From: an uncultured Bacilli bacterium
GTDB lineage: Bacteria > Bacillota_I > Bacilli_A > RF39 > UBA660
Length of the DNA: 64,000 nt
Direction of reading: 5' to 3'
NCBI GenBank assembly: GCA_934129885.1
Contig: CAKOWU010000007.1
Span: 35,652-99,651, forward strand
In this document: positions 50,520 to 58,401 of the stretch, piece after piece
Position numbering within the stretch: position 1 is the first letter of the stretch
Layout: every line of letters starts with the position of its first letter
Notes under the pieces: model-generated
Database searches by the model: none
What the model saw: only the letters and a program-made list of their open reading frames with translations
Told to the model about the DNA's origin: nothing
Made by a program: the position numbers and the translations under genes

Positions 50520-52073
50520 CTATTTAGCCTCTTCTACTGCTCTCGTTTCTCTTACAACTACAACCTTTATAGTTCCTGGATATTGAAGACTTTCTTCAAT
50601 TTTTTCTTTTATTTGGCGTGCCACTTTATGGCTTTCTATATCATTAACTTCTTCTGGTTTAACAATAACCCTAAGTTCTCTGCCCGCCTGAACAGCATAA
50701 GTTTTTTCCACACACTCTATATCATTTGCGATATTTTCTAGTTCAGTTAGTCTTTGAATATAGTTTTCTAATGAATCATTCCTAGCACCAGGTCTTGACG
50801 CAGATAAAGTATCAGCAACAGCCACTAATACAGATATTATACTTGTAGCCTCTGTATCTCCATGATGTGATGCGATAGCATTAACGACTTCTTTAGATTC
50901 ATCATATTTAGTCGCAATCTTAACGCCTAACTCAACATGACTACCCTCAACCTCGTGATCAATAGCCTTACCTATATCATGAAGTAGACCGGCTCTTTTA
51001 GCAATATTAACATTTTCACCAAGTTCAGAAGCAAGGATACCTGTTAAAGAGGCAACCTCAATAGAATGTTTCAAAGCATTTTGACCAAAACTAGTTCTAA
51101 AATGAAGTTTTCCAACTAACTCTACTAATTCTGGATCCATTTTAGTAAGTCCTAATTCAAATAAAGCATTTTGACCATACTCTAAAACCTTGGCTTTCAT
51201 ATCATTTAAAGTTTTATCATATACTTCTTCAATTCTACCAGGATGAATTCTACCATCTTTTATTAATGTCTCTAGTGTCTCTCTAGCTATCTCTCTTCTA
51301 TATGGATCGAAGCTAGATAAAACAATAGCTTCTGGGGTATCGTCAATTATTAAATCCACACCAGTAACAGCTTCGATAGTTCTTATATTTCTACCTTCTC
51401 TGCCAATTATTCTACCCTTCATTTCATCGTTTGGAAGTGTTACCACGGTAACAGTTTGCTCACTAGTAACGTCCGCAGCATATTTTTGCATTGATGATAC
51501 TAATAAAGTTTTAGCCTTTTTATCAGCATCAAGTTTAGCCTCTGCTTCCCTATCTTTAATATAGGCCGCAATTTCTAAATCCATAGTTTCTTCAATTCTT
51601 TTCATGATGACATTTCTGGCTTCCTTTTTAGTATATCCGGAAATTTTTTCTAATTCTTGTAATTGTTTTTCTTTTGAGTTTTCTAATTCCACTTGCTGGT
51701 TTTGAATATCTTTTTGTTTGTTTAATAAATTATTTTCTTTGTCCTCCAGCATCTTTTCACGCTTTTGCAGTAATTCATCACGATGATCCATACTCTCTTC
51801 ACGTGATAGAAGTCTTTTTTCAGAATCTTTTATCTCTTGTTTTTTTTCCTTTATTTCTTTATCTGTTTCTTTTTTTATTTTATGTGATTCTTCTTTAGCC
51901 TCTAGTATGCTGGTTCTTTTTAATTTATCGGCTTCTTTTTTAGCATTTTCCAGTATTTCTTCTGCCACTTTTGAAGCACGTAAACCTTTTACATAATTTA
52001 GTATTATCATAAAAATAATACCTACAAAAAGTCCAATTATGACTAGCAAAATGGAGAAAATAATGTTTGTCAT
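50520..52073 (-). CDS. rny: Ribonuclease Y
   Basis: RNase Y is the membrane-anchored endoribonuclease that starts mRNA decay in Firmicutes. The 517 residues show an N-terminal transmembrane helix (about 4-27), a long charged coiled coil (about 35-200), a KH domain (GRIIGREGRNIRTIEAVTGV) and an HD domain with HDIGKAIDHE. It is followed upstream on the strand by recA, the usual order in Bacilli. Promoter TTGACT with a TACAAT about 18 bases on lies near 52110-52140. Confidence 0.96.
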   Translation of the reverse strand: MTNIIFSILLVIIGLFVGIIFMIILNYVKGLRASKVAEEILENAKKEADKLKRTSILEAKEESHKIKKETDKEIKEKKQEIKDSEKRLLSREESMDHRDELLQKREKMLEDKENNLLNKQKDIQNQQVELENSKEKQLQELEKISGYTKKEARNVIMKRIEETMDLEIAAYIKDREAEAKLDADKKAKTLLVSSMQKYAADVTSEQTVTVVTLPNDEMKGRIIGREGRNIRTIEAVTGVDLIIDDTPEAIVLSSFDPYRREIARETLETLIKDGRIHPGRIEEVYDKTLNDMKAKVLEYGQNALFELGLTKMDPELVELVGKLHFRTSFGQNALKHSIEVASLTGILASELGENVNIAKRAGLLHDIGKAIDHEVEGSHVELGVKIATKYDESKEVVNAIASHHGDTEATSIISVLVAVADTLSASRPGARNDSLENYIQRLTELENIANDIECVEKTYAVQAGRELRVIVKPEEVNDIESHKVARQIKEKIEESLQYPGTIKVVVVRETRAVEEAK

Positions 52074-52150
52074 TTTGCCTCCATATTCTAATGCGAAGTA
52101 CTACTCCACATATTTATATTGTATACTATGTTTGTTTGATAAGTCAAGAG

Positions 52151-52180
52151 AAAAAAGCAATCCTTATTCTGACTGCTTTT
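52151..52180 (-). terminator. recA terminator
   Basis: AAAAGCAGTC and GATTGCTTTT pair around an 8-base loop with a T-run on the minus strand, starting at the recA stop. Confidence 0.75.
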
Positions 52181-53198
52181 CTTCTGCTTTTGTTACTACA
52201 CCGGCACCATTTTGAATCTCTTTTATTTTCTTTAGTATTTCCTCTTTGACTTTCGGATTAGATTTTAAATACTCTTTTACATTTTCCTTGCCTTGACCTA
52301 TCTTGTCGCCCTTATAAGAATACCAAGCACCTGATTTATTAATAACCTCTAGTTCAGAGCCAATGTCTACTATCTCACCTTCTAAAGATATTCCAGTACC
52401 ATACATAATATCTACTTGGCAAGTTTTAAATGGTGGAGCCATCTTATTTTTTACTATTTTAATATTCGTTTTATTTCCAATTATATCAGTACCAAGTTTT
52501 ATTTGTTCACTTCTTCTTATTTCCATTCTTATTGAAGAATAAAATTTCAAGGCACGTCCACCTGGGGTAACTTCAGGATTACCAAATACAACTCCAACTT
52601 TTTCACGTAACTGGTTAATAAAAATAGCAATTGTTCCTGTTTTATTAACAATACCAGCAAGTTTACGCAAGGCTTGACTCATTAGTCTTGCTTGAAGTCC
52701 GATATGTGAATCACCCATTTCCCCCTCAATTTCAGCCTGTGGTACAAGAGCTGCGACTGAATCAATAACAATTATACTAATTGCACCACTTCTAACTAAG
52801 GCTTCAGTTATTTCTAGGGCCTGCTCTCCATTATCTGGTTGTGATAAAAGTAATTCATCTATATCTACCCCTAATCTAGCAGCATACTGCGGATCTAATG
52901 AGTTTTCAGCATCAATAAAGGCAGCCTTACCACCAGCCTTTTGAGCCTCCGCAATAGCGTGCAATGCAAACGTAGTTTTACCACTTGATTCTGGGCCATA
53001 TATTTCGACAATTCGCCCTTTAGGATATCCTCCTATTCCAAGAGCATTGTCAACAGAAATACTTCCGCTTGAAATAACATCTATTTCTTTAGTTGGATTA
53101 TCTCCTAGTTTCATAATTGAGCCTTTTCCAAATTGTTTTTCGATATCAGCTAATACTTGTTTTAAATTTTGATCTGTTTCTTTGGTAGTTTTTACCAT
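52164..53198 (-). CDS. recA: Recombinase RecA
   Basis: RecA pairs homologous DNA and triggers LexA self-cleavage. The 344 residues contain Walker A EIYGPESSGKTTFALHAIAE, the acidic AAFIDAENSLDPQYA, Walker B IIVIDSVAALVP and the loop-2 region VGVVFGNPEVTPGGRALKFY. The C-terminus is short and acidic. AAAGGAGG precedes the ATG. The promoter (53233-53261) is near consensus and has ATGTTCG upstream. Confidence 0.97.
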   Translation of the reverse strand: MVKTTKETDQNLKQVLADIEKQFGKGSIMKLGDNPTKEIDVISSGSISVDNALGIGGYPKGRIVEIYGPESSGKTTFALHAIAEAQKAGGKAAFIDAENSLDPQYAARLGVDIDELLLSQPDNGEQALEITEALVRSGAISIIVIDSVAALVPQAEIEGEMGDSHIGLQARLMSQALRKLAGIVNKTGTIAIFINQLREKVGVVFGNPEVTPGGRALKFYSSIRMEIRRSEQIKLGTDIIGNKTNIKIVKNKMAPPFKTCQVDIMYGTGISLEGEIVDIGSELEVINKSGAWYSYKGDKIGQGKENVKEYLKSNPKVKEEILKKIKEIQNGAGVVTKAEEKQSE

Positions 53199-53232
53199 TG
53201 TGTTTTCCTCCTTTGACTGTCATTACAAGTTC

Positions 53233-53277
53233 ATTTTATATTATTTATAATAATATGTCAACACTTTTTGCGAACAT
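53233..53277 (-). promoter_or_regulatory. recA promoter with upstream ATGTTCG motif
   Basis: TTGACA (53256-53261), 17 bases and TAAAAT (53233-53238). ATGTTCG (53271-53277) is 9 bases upstream of TTGACA. With the AAAT before GTTCG it looks like a degenerate CGAAC-N4-GTTCG (Gram-positive LexA) box: CAAAT-AAAT-GTTCG. Confidence 0.75.
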
Positions 53278-53422
53278 TTATTTGTTTTTCCTCCTTTCAT
53301 TACATTTCACTACTCCGACTAATAATATACTGTGTTTTTTTGCAAATTACTTCTTTTTTTTCAAAAAAAATGAAAAAATTTATCATATCCAAATTTTCCC
53401 CAAAAATTACTAATAGTTTAAT

Positions 53423-53719
53423 ATGTCATTAACGTATAACTTACAGTTATGCGATATTCGTAAAGAAAAGAAAAAATATTTAATAAGAAGAAAACACAAA
53501 AGAAGATTAAGAAAAAAAGATATTGTAAAACGTAGAATAATAATTACAGCATCACTCTTCTGTTTAACTTTTATGCTTGTCATAGGTTATTCTGTCTTTA
53601 ATACAAATATCAACCTATCTGTCAAAGGCAACATCTACAACAAAAAAGATTTATGTTTCGAAACATCTGATAATGGAGATGGCACAAATGCAACTATAAA
53701 CTGGACTGGTACTAATTAA
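53423..53719 (+). CDS. Small YSVFNTNI-type exported protein, possibly truncated
   Basis: This 98-residue protein has a very basic N-terminus (RRKHKRRLRKKDIVKRR), one hydrophobic segment (about 42-56) and GYSVFNTNINLSVKGNI, as in the proteins at 380 and 37366. Only about 25 residues follow (LCFETSDNGDGTNATINW), so the lectin-like domain is missing. There is no Shine-Dalgarno at the first ATG. A terminator follows directly. It may be a remnant or a minimal member of the family. Confidence 0.55.
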   Translation: MSLTYNLQLCDIRKEKKKYLIRRKHKRRLRKKDIVKRRIIITASLFCLTFMLVIGYSVFNTNINLSVKGNIYNKKDLCFETSDNGDGTNATINWTGTN

Positions 53720-53732
53720 TATTACTACATTC

Positions 53733-53760
53733 AAAAAGCAGTATTTACTGCTGTTTTTTG
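53733..53760 (+). terminator. Terminator after the small exported protein gene
   Basis: AGCAGT / ACTGCT with a 4-base loop followed by GTTTTTT; A-run on the 5' side makes it usable both ways. Confidence 0.75.
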
Positions 53761-53770
53761 AATTTTAAAA

Positions 53771-54238
53771 TCAATATTCTCTATAAATCAAATGCTCTAA
53801 CTTTTCATCTAATATTTGATTATTAACTATTTTGTCTCTTAACGGTTTCGCCATTATCTTATAATTTTCTAGTTCTGATACTGGTATCCATTCAAATACA
53901 CTATCTCCATCCAAAGAATGAAAATTATTCGCTACGCTGTCTTCTGCAATAGTTAACAAGTAATACAAACCAATCTCATGATACTTTGTCTTTGGAGAAT
54001 CTAAAAACATCTCCACTATATATTTTAGCCTTGGCTTAGTTTCCAATTTTAGTTCTTCTTTTAACTCACGAACAATCGCCGTATTACTATCTTCATGAAC
54101 ATCAATACGCCCACCAGGAAACATATATCTCCCATTTTCTTGGTTTTCTAAAAGAATCTTAGTCCTATCCTCATTATAAATAATCGCTCCAACTCTCGCT
54201 CCAAACCTAGAGCCTTCTTCTTTAATCGTTATCACCAT
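53771..54238 (-). CDS. Nudix hydrolase
   Basis: The Nudix box G-x5-E-x7-REL-x-EEL is complete in GGRIDVHEDSNTAIVRELKE with EELKLE after it (about residues 42-64). The protein hydrolyses a nucleoside diphosphate linked to another moiety; the substrate cannot be told. 155 residues, soluble. ATG 54238 is preceded by GGGTGATAG. Confidence 0.9.
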   Translation of the reverse strand: MVITIKEEGSRFGARVGAIIYNEDRTKILLENQENGRYMFPGGRIDVHEDSNTAIVRELKEELKLETKPRLKYIVEMFLDSPKTKYHEIGLYYLLTIAEDSVANNFHSLDGDSVFEWIPVSELENYKIMAKPLRDKIVNNQILDEKLEHLIYREY

Positions 54239-54310
54239 ATCTATCACCCACCATAAATATACACCTTTTTCTATATATGATCAACATTAACCGCTTTCCT
54301 TTCGACCGAT

Positions 54311-54337
54311 AAAAAAATCAAGGACTTACCTTGATTC
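54311..54337 (-). terminator. spoVS terminator
   Basis: AATCAAGG / CCTTGATT with a 5-base loop, followed by seven T on the minus strand. Confidence 0.85.
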
Positions 54338-54586
54338 TACAATTAATTTAATAGCAGTTCTCTCTTCGCCATCAATGACGATATCAGTAAAAGCAGGAAT
54401 ACAAATTAGATTCTTTCCGCTAGGTGCCACAAAACCTCTAGCAATCGCAATCGCTTTAATTGCTTGATTAAGTGCTCCAGCACCTATCGCCTGCATTTCT
54501 ACTGTACCTTTTTCCCTAAACACATTCGCAAGTGCACCAGCTACGGAATTAGGATTAGATTTAGCTCTTACTTTTAATATTTCCAT
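54326..54586 (-). CDS. spoVS: Stage V sporulation protein S
   Basis: The 86 residues follow SpoVS almost throughout: EILKVRAKSNPNSVAGALAN, MQAIGAGALNQAIKAIAIAR and NLICIPAFTDIVIDGEERTA. SpoVS is a small Alba-like protein affecting sporulation and septation in B. subtilis. AAAGGAGG precedes the ATG. In Bacillus it is also close to recA and rny (ymdA-ymdB-spoVS). Confidence 0.95.
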   Translation of the reverse strand: MEILKVRAKSNPNSVAGALANVFREKGTVEMQAIGAGALNQAIKAIAIARGFVAPSGKNLICIPAFTDIVIDGEERTAIKLIVESR

Positions 54587-54648
54587 ATTTTTTCATCCTC
54601 CTTTACAGTTTAATTATATGAACACTGTAATCATTTAGAACAAAAAAA

Positions 54649-54872
54649 TCATATTCTCTTCACCGTCACCACCAATAACTTTCCTACATTCGCTCCATAT
54701 AAACACGTCTGGAACACTACTGCTTTATCATCAGCATCAACTTGTTTCTTGGCTCTTTAGCGTATCAATACTCTTACCTTTAGCCATATAAAAGCGTAAA
54801 AAAAAAAGCACTAAAAAAAGCTAAAGTCAAAACCCCGGTAATAAACAAAAAACTAATAAATTTGTGTCTCAG
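54649..54872 (-). pseudogene. Decayed small membrane-protein gene
   Basis: After a perfect GGAGGT comes CTG where ATG is expected, then RHKFISFLFITGVLTLAFLV (transmembrane) and MAKGKSIDTLK. A frameshift near AAGAGCCAAG is needed to join AKKQVDADDKAVVF, then QTCLYGANVGKLLVVTVKRI and stop. Length 224 bases, one base off a multiple of three. The lost ATG and the indel suggest a recently inactivated gene of about 74 codons. Family unknown. Confidence 0.6.
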
Positions 54873-54884
54873 AAAATACCTCCA

Positions 54885-55379
54885 TTACTTAATAGATAAA
54901 TTCATCTTATCCTTAAGCATATGTAGAATCTTACTATTTTTCTTATCTAAAGACTCTATAATTTTTCTGTTTACACTTACAAACTTAAGCCAAGCCTCAG
55001 CCTCTTCATCATCAATATGCGAAGTCTCCGGTAAATTCTTCATCGCAAGTTCCAAGGTCTTTTCCCTACTAATAAAATCCTCTAAATGCTGGACACACTG
55101 ATAAGCATAATCAATTCTGTGGCCTCTCTCAACCTCACTAAAACTAGTATTTTCCCTTTGAATACTCCTTTGCTCAATCTCATCCATCGTAAGTTCAGCA
55201 TCAAACTTCAACCCTAAAGCGTGAATTTGTTTAATCAAACCATATCGCATATCATCAGAAAGCATAGATAAATTACTACTCAAAACATCATTGACAGAAT
55301 ATAATCCATACTCCGTTGGAAGCCAAATACCAATAGATTTTAGATCATCATTTAGTCTAATATTCTTATTTTTTGTCAT
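54885..55379 (-). CDS. Hypothetical soluble protein
   Basis: The 164 mostly helical residues (IGIWLPTEYGLYSVNDVLSS, SDDMRYGLIKQIHALGLKFD, then RGHRIDYAYQCVQHLEDFIS) show no known motif. It has no membrane segment or signal peptide. It lies on the same strand between the decayed gene and the 55453 gene. Confidence 0.6.
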   Translation of the reverse strand: MTKNKNIRLNDDLKSIGIWLPTEYGLYSVNDVLSSNLSMLSDDMRYGLIKQIHALGLKFDAELTMDEIEQRSIQRENTSFSEVERGHRIDYAYQCVQHLEDFISREKTLELAMKNLPETSHIDDEEAEAWLKFVSVNRKIIESLDKKNSKILHMLKDKMNLSIK

Positions 55380-55452
55380 AAATTATCTCTCCCCTATAAA
55401 CAAAATTATATCATACCAAAGACCAAATAACAAACCAAAATTTAAAAAGTCC

Positions 55453-55908
55453 TTACCTCGCCTTTCCAAAAGACGCTTCTATATTTACATTATAAGAAAG
55501 TGTTTCAAGTTTTTCTCTTAGTTCGCTTTCCACAAAAATCATCTTATTCATAAGTTTCTTAATATCCTGTACCTTCAAATATTTTGAATACTTCTCTATA
55601 ATTTTATCTCTATATCTCACAACATCTTCAAGTACCAACGCAACATCTGACGAATCCGTTTCATCCTCATCGTTAAGTATAAATACCAAAAAATTCAAAT
55701 AATCATTAATTTGATGAATAATCTTCTTTTTGATAACACTTTCTATCAAGTGTGGTTTCACCAGCAAAACATTATCCACCTTTATACCCTCATACTTTAT
55801 ATTATTTTTAGGCCTTACCTTAAAGCCAGAAATCTTAGTCGAATCAATATAAATAACTTCTTTATCATCATTTTTTTGACATACATAAGTCTTAGACATT
55901 TTCATCAA
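55453..55908 (-). CDS. Hypothetical protein downstream of trmD
   Basis: The protein of about 150 residues has a beta-rich first third (YVCQKNDDKEVIYIDSTKIS, PKNNIKYEGIKVDNVLLVK) and a helical remainder (VVRYRDKIIEKYSKYLKVQD). It overlaps the trmD stop by 4 bases, so it belongs to the rimM-trmD operon. No family recognised. The start may be the first, second or fourth codon (several Met). Confidence 0.6.
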   Translation of the reverse strand: MMKMSKTYVCQKNDDKEVIYIDSTKISGFKVRPKNNIKYEGIKVDNVLLVKPHLIESVIKKKIIHQINDYLNFLVFILNDEDETDSSDVALVLEDVVRYRDKIIEKYSKYLKVQDIKKLMNKMIFVESELREKLETLSYNVNIEASFGKAR

Positions 55909-56573
55909 CTCTTTTCTAATAAATCTGGTCTTCTTTCTTTAGTCTTTCTCAAAGCCTCTTCATTTCTAAACTTCTCTATATTAGCGTGATGCCCAGATAA
56001 AAGTACCTCTGGCACCTTCATGCCTCTAAAATCAGTAGGCTTAGTATACACTGGATAATCAAGTAAATTACCATTAAAAGATTCCTTCAAATGGCTTTCT
56101 TTTTCAATAACCCCATCTATCAAACGCACCACACTATCCGTAATAGCCATACTCGCAATCTCTCCACCAGTTAATACATAGTCCCCAATACTAATCTCCA
56201 TATCAGCTAAAGAAAGAATACGTTCATCAAAACCCTCATAGTGACCACATATAAGTATTATATGCTTCTCATTTGATAAATCATAGGCTATTTTTTGTTT
56301 ATAAGGTACCCCTTGCGGCGTCATAATAATTACCTTCGTATCAGCACCCTTTAAATCATTTACTGCATCAAATATCGGCTGACACATAAGAACCATGCCC
56401 TTGCCGCCACCATAGCCATAATCATCCACTCGCTTGTGCGGATCCTTACTATAATCTCTTATATCATGGACCCTTATCTCTACGCATTTTTTATCTATAG
56501 CCCTTTTAATAATCGACGTATTTAAAAAGCCATCAAACATACTAGGAAAAATCGTTAAAATATCAATTTGCAT
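55905..56573 (-). CDS. trmD: tRNA (guanine-N1-)-methyltransferase
   Basis: TrmD methylates G37 of tRNAs next to the anticodon and prevents frameshifting. The SPOUT-fold sequence contains ILTIFPSMFDGFLNTSIIKR, RVDDYGYGGGKGMVLMCQPI, HIILICGHYEGFDERI and DYVLTGGEIA with the knot SAM site, then VPEVLLSGHHANIEKFR. 222 residues. ATG 56573 lies inside the end of rimM with GAGGGA upstream. Confidence 0.96.
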   Translation of the reverse strand: MQIDILTIFPSMFDGFLNTSIIKRAIDKKCVEIRVHDIRDYSKDPHKRVDDYGYGGGKGMVLMCQPIFDAVNDLKGADTKVIIMTPQGVPYKQKIAYDLSNEKHIILICGHYEGFDERILSLADMEISIGDYVLTGGEIASMAITDSVVRLIDGVIEKESHLKESFNGNLLDYPVYTKPTDFRGMKVPEVLLSGHHANIEKFRNEEALRKTKERRPDLLEKS

Positions 56574-57039
56574 CAATTAATCCCTCGATCCTTGTAAGTT
56601 CTATCTCTTTTTCCGTAGCCTTTTTAACAAACTCGTCCACATAAGGCACTAATATATCTTTTTCACCGTTATATATAACCATTAATTTTTGCAGTTTGCC
56701 TTTTTGTATCTGTTTCAAAACACCAATATTCTTATTCTTAAAATAAACATTTGCCCCAATAAGTTCAGCGTCTAATACGCTAGGAAACTTATAATCATCT
56801 CTTTTTATATATACATCAAAACCCTTATACTTTAGAACATTATTTATATTATCTATGCCCTCAAACTTTACCATGTCGTAGCACTTATGTACCCTATATG
56901 AAGTAATTATAAGTTCATCATTATTTATATATATATGACTTCCCCTTTTAAAAATAATATCTTTATAATCAAAATCAGAAAGTATCCTAACTTCACCCTT
57001 TATACCATGGGTATTTACTACTTTACCTATCTTAAGCAT
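56563..57039 (-). CDS. rimM: 16S rRNA processing protein RimM
   Basis: RimM assists 30S maturation by binding S19. The 158 residues show the N-terminal GKVVNTHGIKGEVRILSDFD and the C-terminal PRC-barrel with DILVPYVDEFVKKATEKEIE. rimM-trmD is the standard order. trmD overlaps its end by 11 bases. Confidence 0.93.
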   Translation of the reverse strand: MLKIGKVVNTHGIKGEVRILSDFDYKDIIFKRGSHIYINNDELIITSYRVHKCYDMVKFEGIDNINNVLKYKGFDVYIKRDDYKFPSVLDAELIGANVYFKNKNIGVLKQIQKGKLQKLMVIYNGEKDILVPYVDEFVKKATEKEIELTRIEGLIDAN

Positions 57040-57043
57040 TAAA

Positions 57044-57769
57044 TCACCTACTCATTTCATATAAAATTATACTAGTCGCAACCGCAACATTTAAACTCTC
57101 ACAAGCCTTATTCATCTTGATATAAATGTAATCATCACACATATTTAAAACTTCTTCACTAACGCCATTTCCTTCGTTCCCCATTATTATAACAAACTTC
57201 TCCGGTTTTGAAACATTTTTTAATGATTTTGAAAAATTTACCTTGGTACCAAAAATCTTATAGCCCATACCCTTTAACTCATTTATTATTTTAGTAACGT
57301 CATAAACCACAATATTTATATGAAATATCATACCTTGAGATGCTCTTATAACCTTGGAACTATATATATCAGCACACCTTGGGCTTAAAATAATCGTCCC
57401 TATATTAAACGCCACCGCACTTCTTATAATAGTACCTATATTCCCAGGATCTTGCACATCATTTAAAATCAAAATATTGCCCAAAATCGCAACTTCTTCC
57501 TTCTTCTTACACACTCCCATAACCTTATAAGGCGTATCTAAAGAAGATAACTCTCTCATAATTTCTAAAGAAACATAAGAAATAGAAACGCCCGCCTCAT
57601 ACTGCGTATCATCTACTAAAAGTACTTCTTTTAAATATCCAGCCTTCCTTGCTTCCTCCACTAGATGTTCACCCTCTACTAAAAATAAGCCTGTCTGATC
57701 TCTATATTTTTTTTGTTTTAACTTCTTCAAATCCTTAATCTTTGAATTATTTAATGACGTATAAAACAT
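57044..57769 (-). CDS. SpoU/TrmH-family RNA 2'-O-methyltransferase
   Basis: This 241-residue SPOUT methyltransferase has an N-terminal RNA-binding substrate domain (KYRDQTGLFLVEGEHLVEEA). The three family motifs are NDVQDPGNIGTIIRSAVAFN, IIMGNEGNGVSEE and ESLNVAVATSIILYEM. It methylates a ribose in rRNA or tRNA; the target is not evident. It lies 4 bases upstream of rimM in the same direction, so it is part of the translation operon. Confidence 0.92.
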   Translation of the reverse strand: MFYTSLNNSKIKDLKKLKQKKYRDQTGLFLVEGEHLVEEARKAGYLKEVLLVDDTQYEAGVSISYVSLEIMRELSSLDTPYKVMGVCKKKEEVAILGNILILNDVQDPGNIGTIIRSAVAFNIGTIILSPRCADIYSSKVIRASQGMIFHINIVVYDVTKIINELKGMGYKIFGTKVNFSKSLKNVSKPEKFVIIMGNEGNGVSEEVLNMCDDYIYIKMNKACESLNVAVATSIILYEMSR

Positions 57770-57795
57770 ATAATCACCTACATCAATTATACACC

Positions 57796-57824
57796 AAAAA
57801 AAGGCTTTATGTCCATAAAACCTT
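57796..57824 (-). terminator. Terminator after the pilin gene
   Basis: AAGG-TTTATG pairs with CATAAA-CCTT (one bulged base each side) with a T-run on the minus strand. Confidence 0.7.
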
Positions 57825-58257
57825 ATCCCTCACACGACTCATTATAAGCATATGAATATATCGTGCCATCAAAAGAAACATTTACAAAATTATCGTCCCC
57901 TATAACACTTTTATCCTTAATATCCTTAAACTCTTGCATATCCAAATAGCCATCATTTTTAAGCATATTCAAAGTAATCTCACAGCAAAAAGCATTATCG
58001 GCACATTTACCCTCATCATCCGTAGTAAGACACGCACACTGTTCAAAACTATTATCCTCAGCCTTTTTTTGCATAGAAAAAGCATTCGCCGCCACATATT
58101 CCTTCGCCGCATCCACAAATAAAGTCTTTTGAGCATCCGAAAGTTCCGTCCTATTTTCACTTATTGTCCCAGAAATCACTGGCGTTATCAAAACCGCAAT
58201 TATCCCCAAAATAACTATCACACCAAGAAGTTCTACCAAAGTAAATGCATTTTTCAT
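57823..58257 (-). CDS. Type IV pilin-like protein (prepilin)
   Basis: The 144 residues start MKNAFTLVELLGVIVILGII, a class 3 prepilin signal cut before FTLVE with the conserved Glu at mature position 5, then the hydrophobic pilin helix. The C-terminal globular domain has several cysteines (EQCACLTTDDEGKCADNAFC) that may form disulfides. No pilus assembly genes are in the window, so the export system is elsewhere. GGTGAT precedes the ATG. Confidence 0.88.
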   Translation of the reverse strand: MKNAFTLVELLGVIVILGIIAVLITPVISGTISENRTELSDAQKTLFVDAAKEYVAANAFSMQKKAEDNSFEQCACLTTDDEGKCADNAFCCEITLNMLKNDGYLDMQEFKDIKDKSVIGDDNFVNVSFDGTIYSYAYNESCEG

Positions 58258-58401
58258 TCATATCACCCACCATCATTATATGGTAGCGAAAGTTTGAAGT
58301 CAAGACAAAGTTTTTTAAAGTAGCTACACGGTTATCCAATATTTACTCGTGTACTTTTTTGCATCTTTTTCTTAAGATTTTTGGTATCTAACTTTCCATA
58401 A

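Noticed and set aside
53198..53413. Plus-strand ORF upstream of the 53423 gene
   Set aside because: It is low-complexity, overlaps the recA promoter and lacks a ribosome site.
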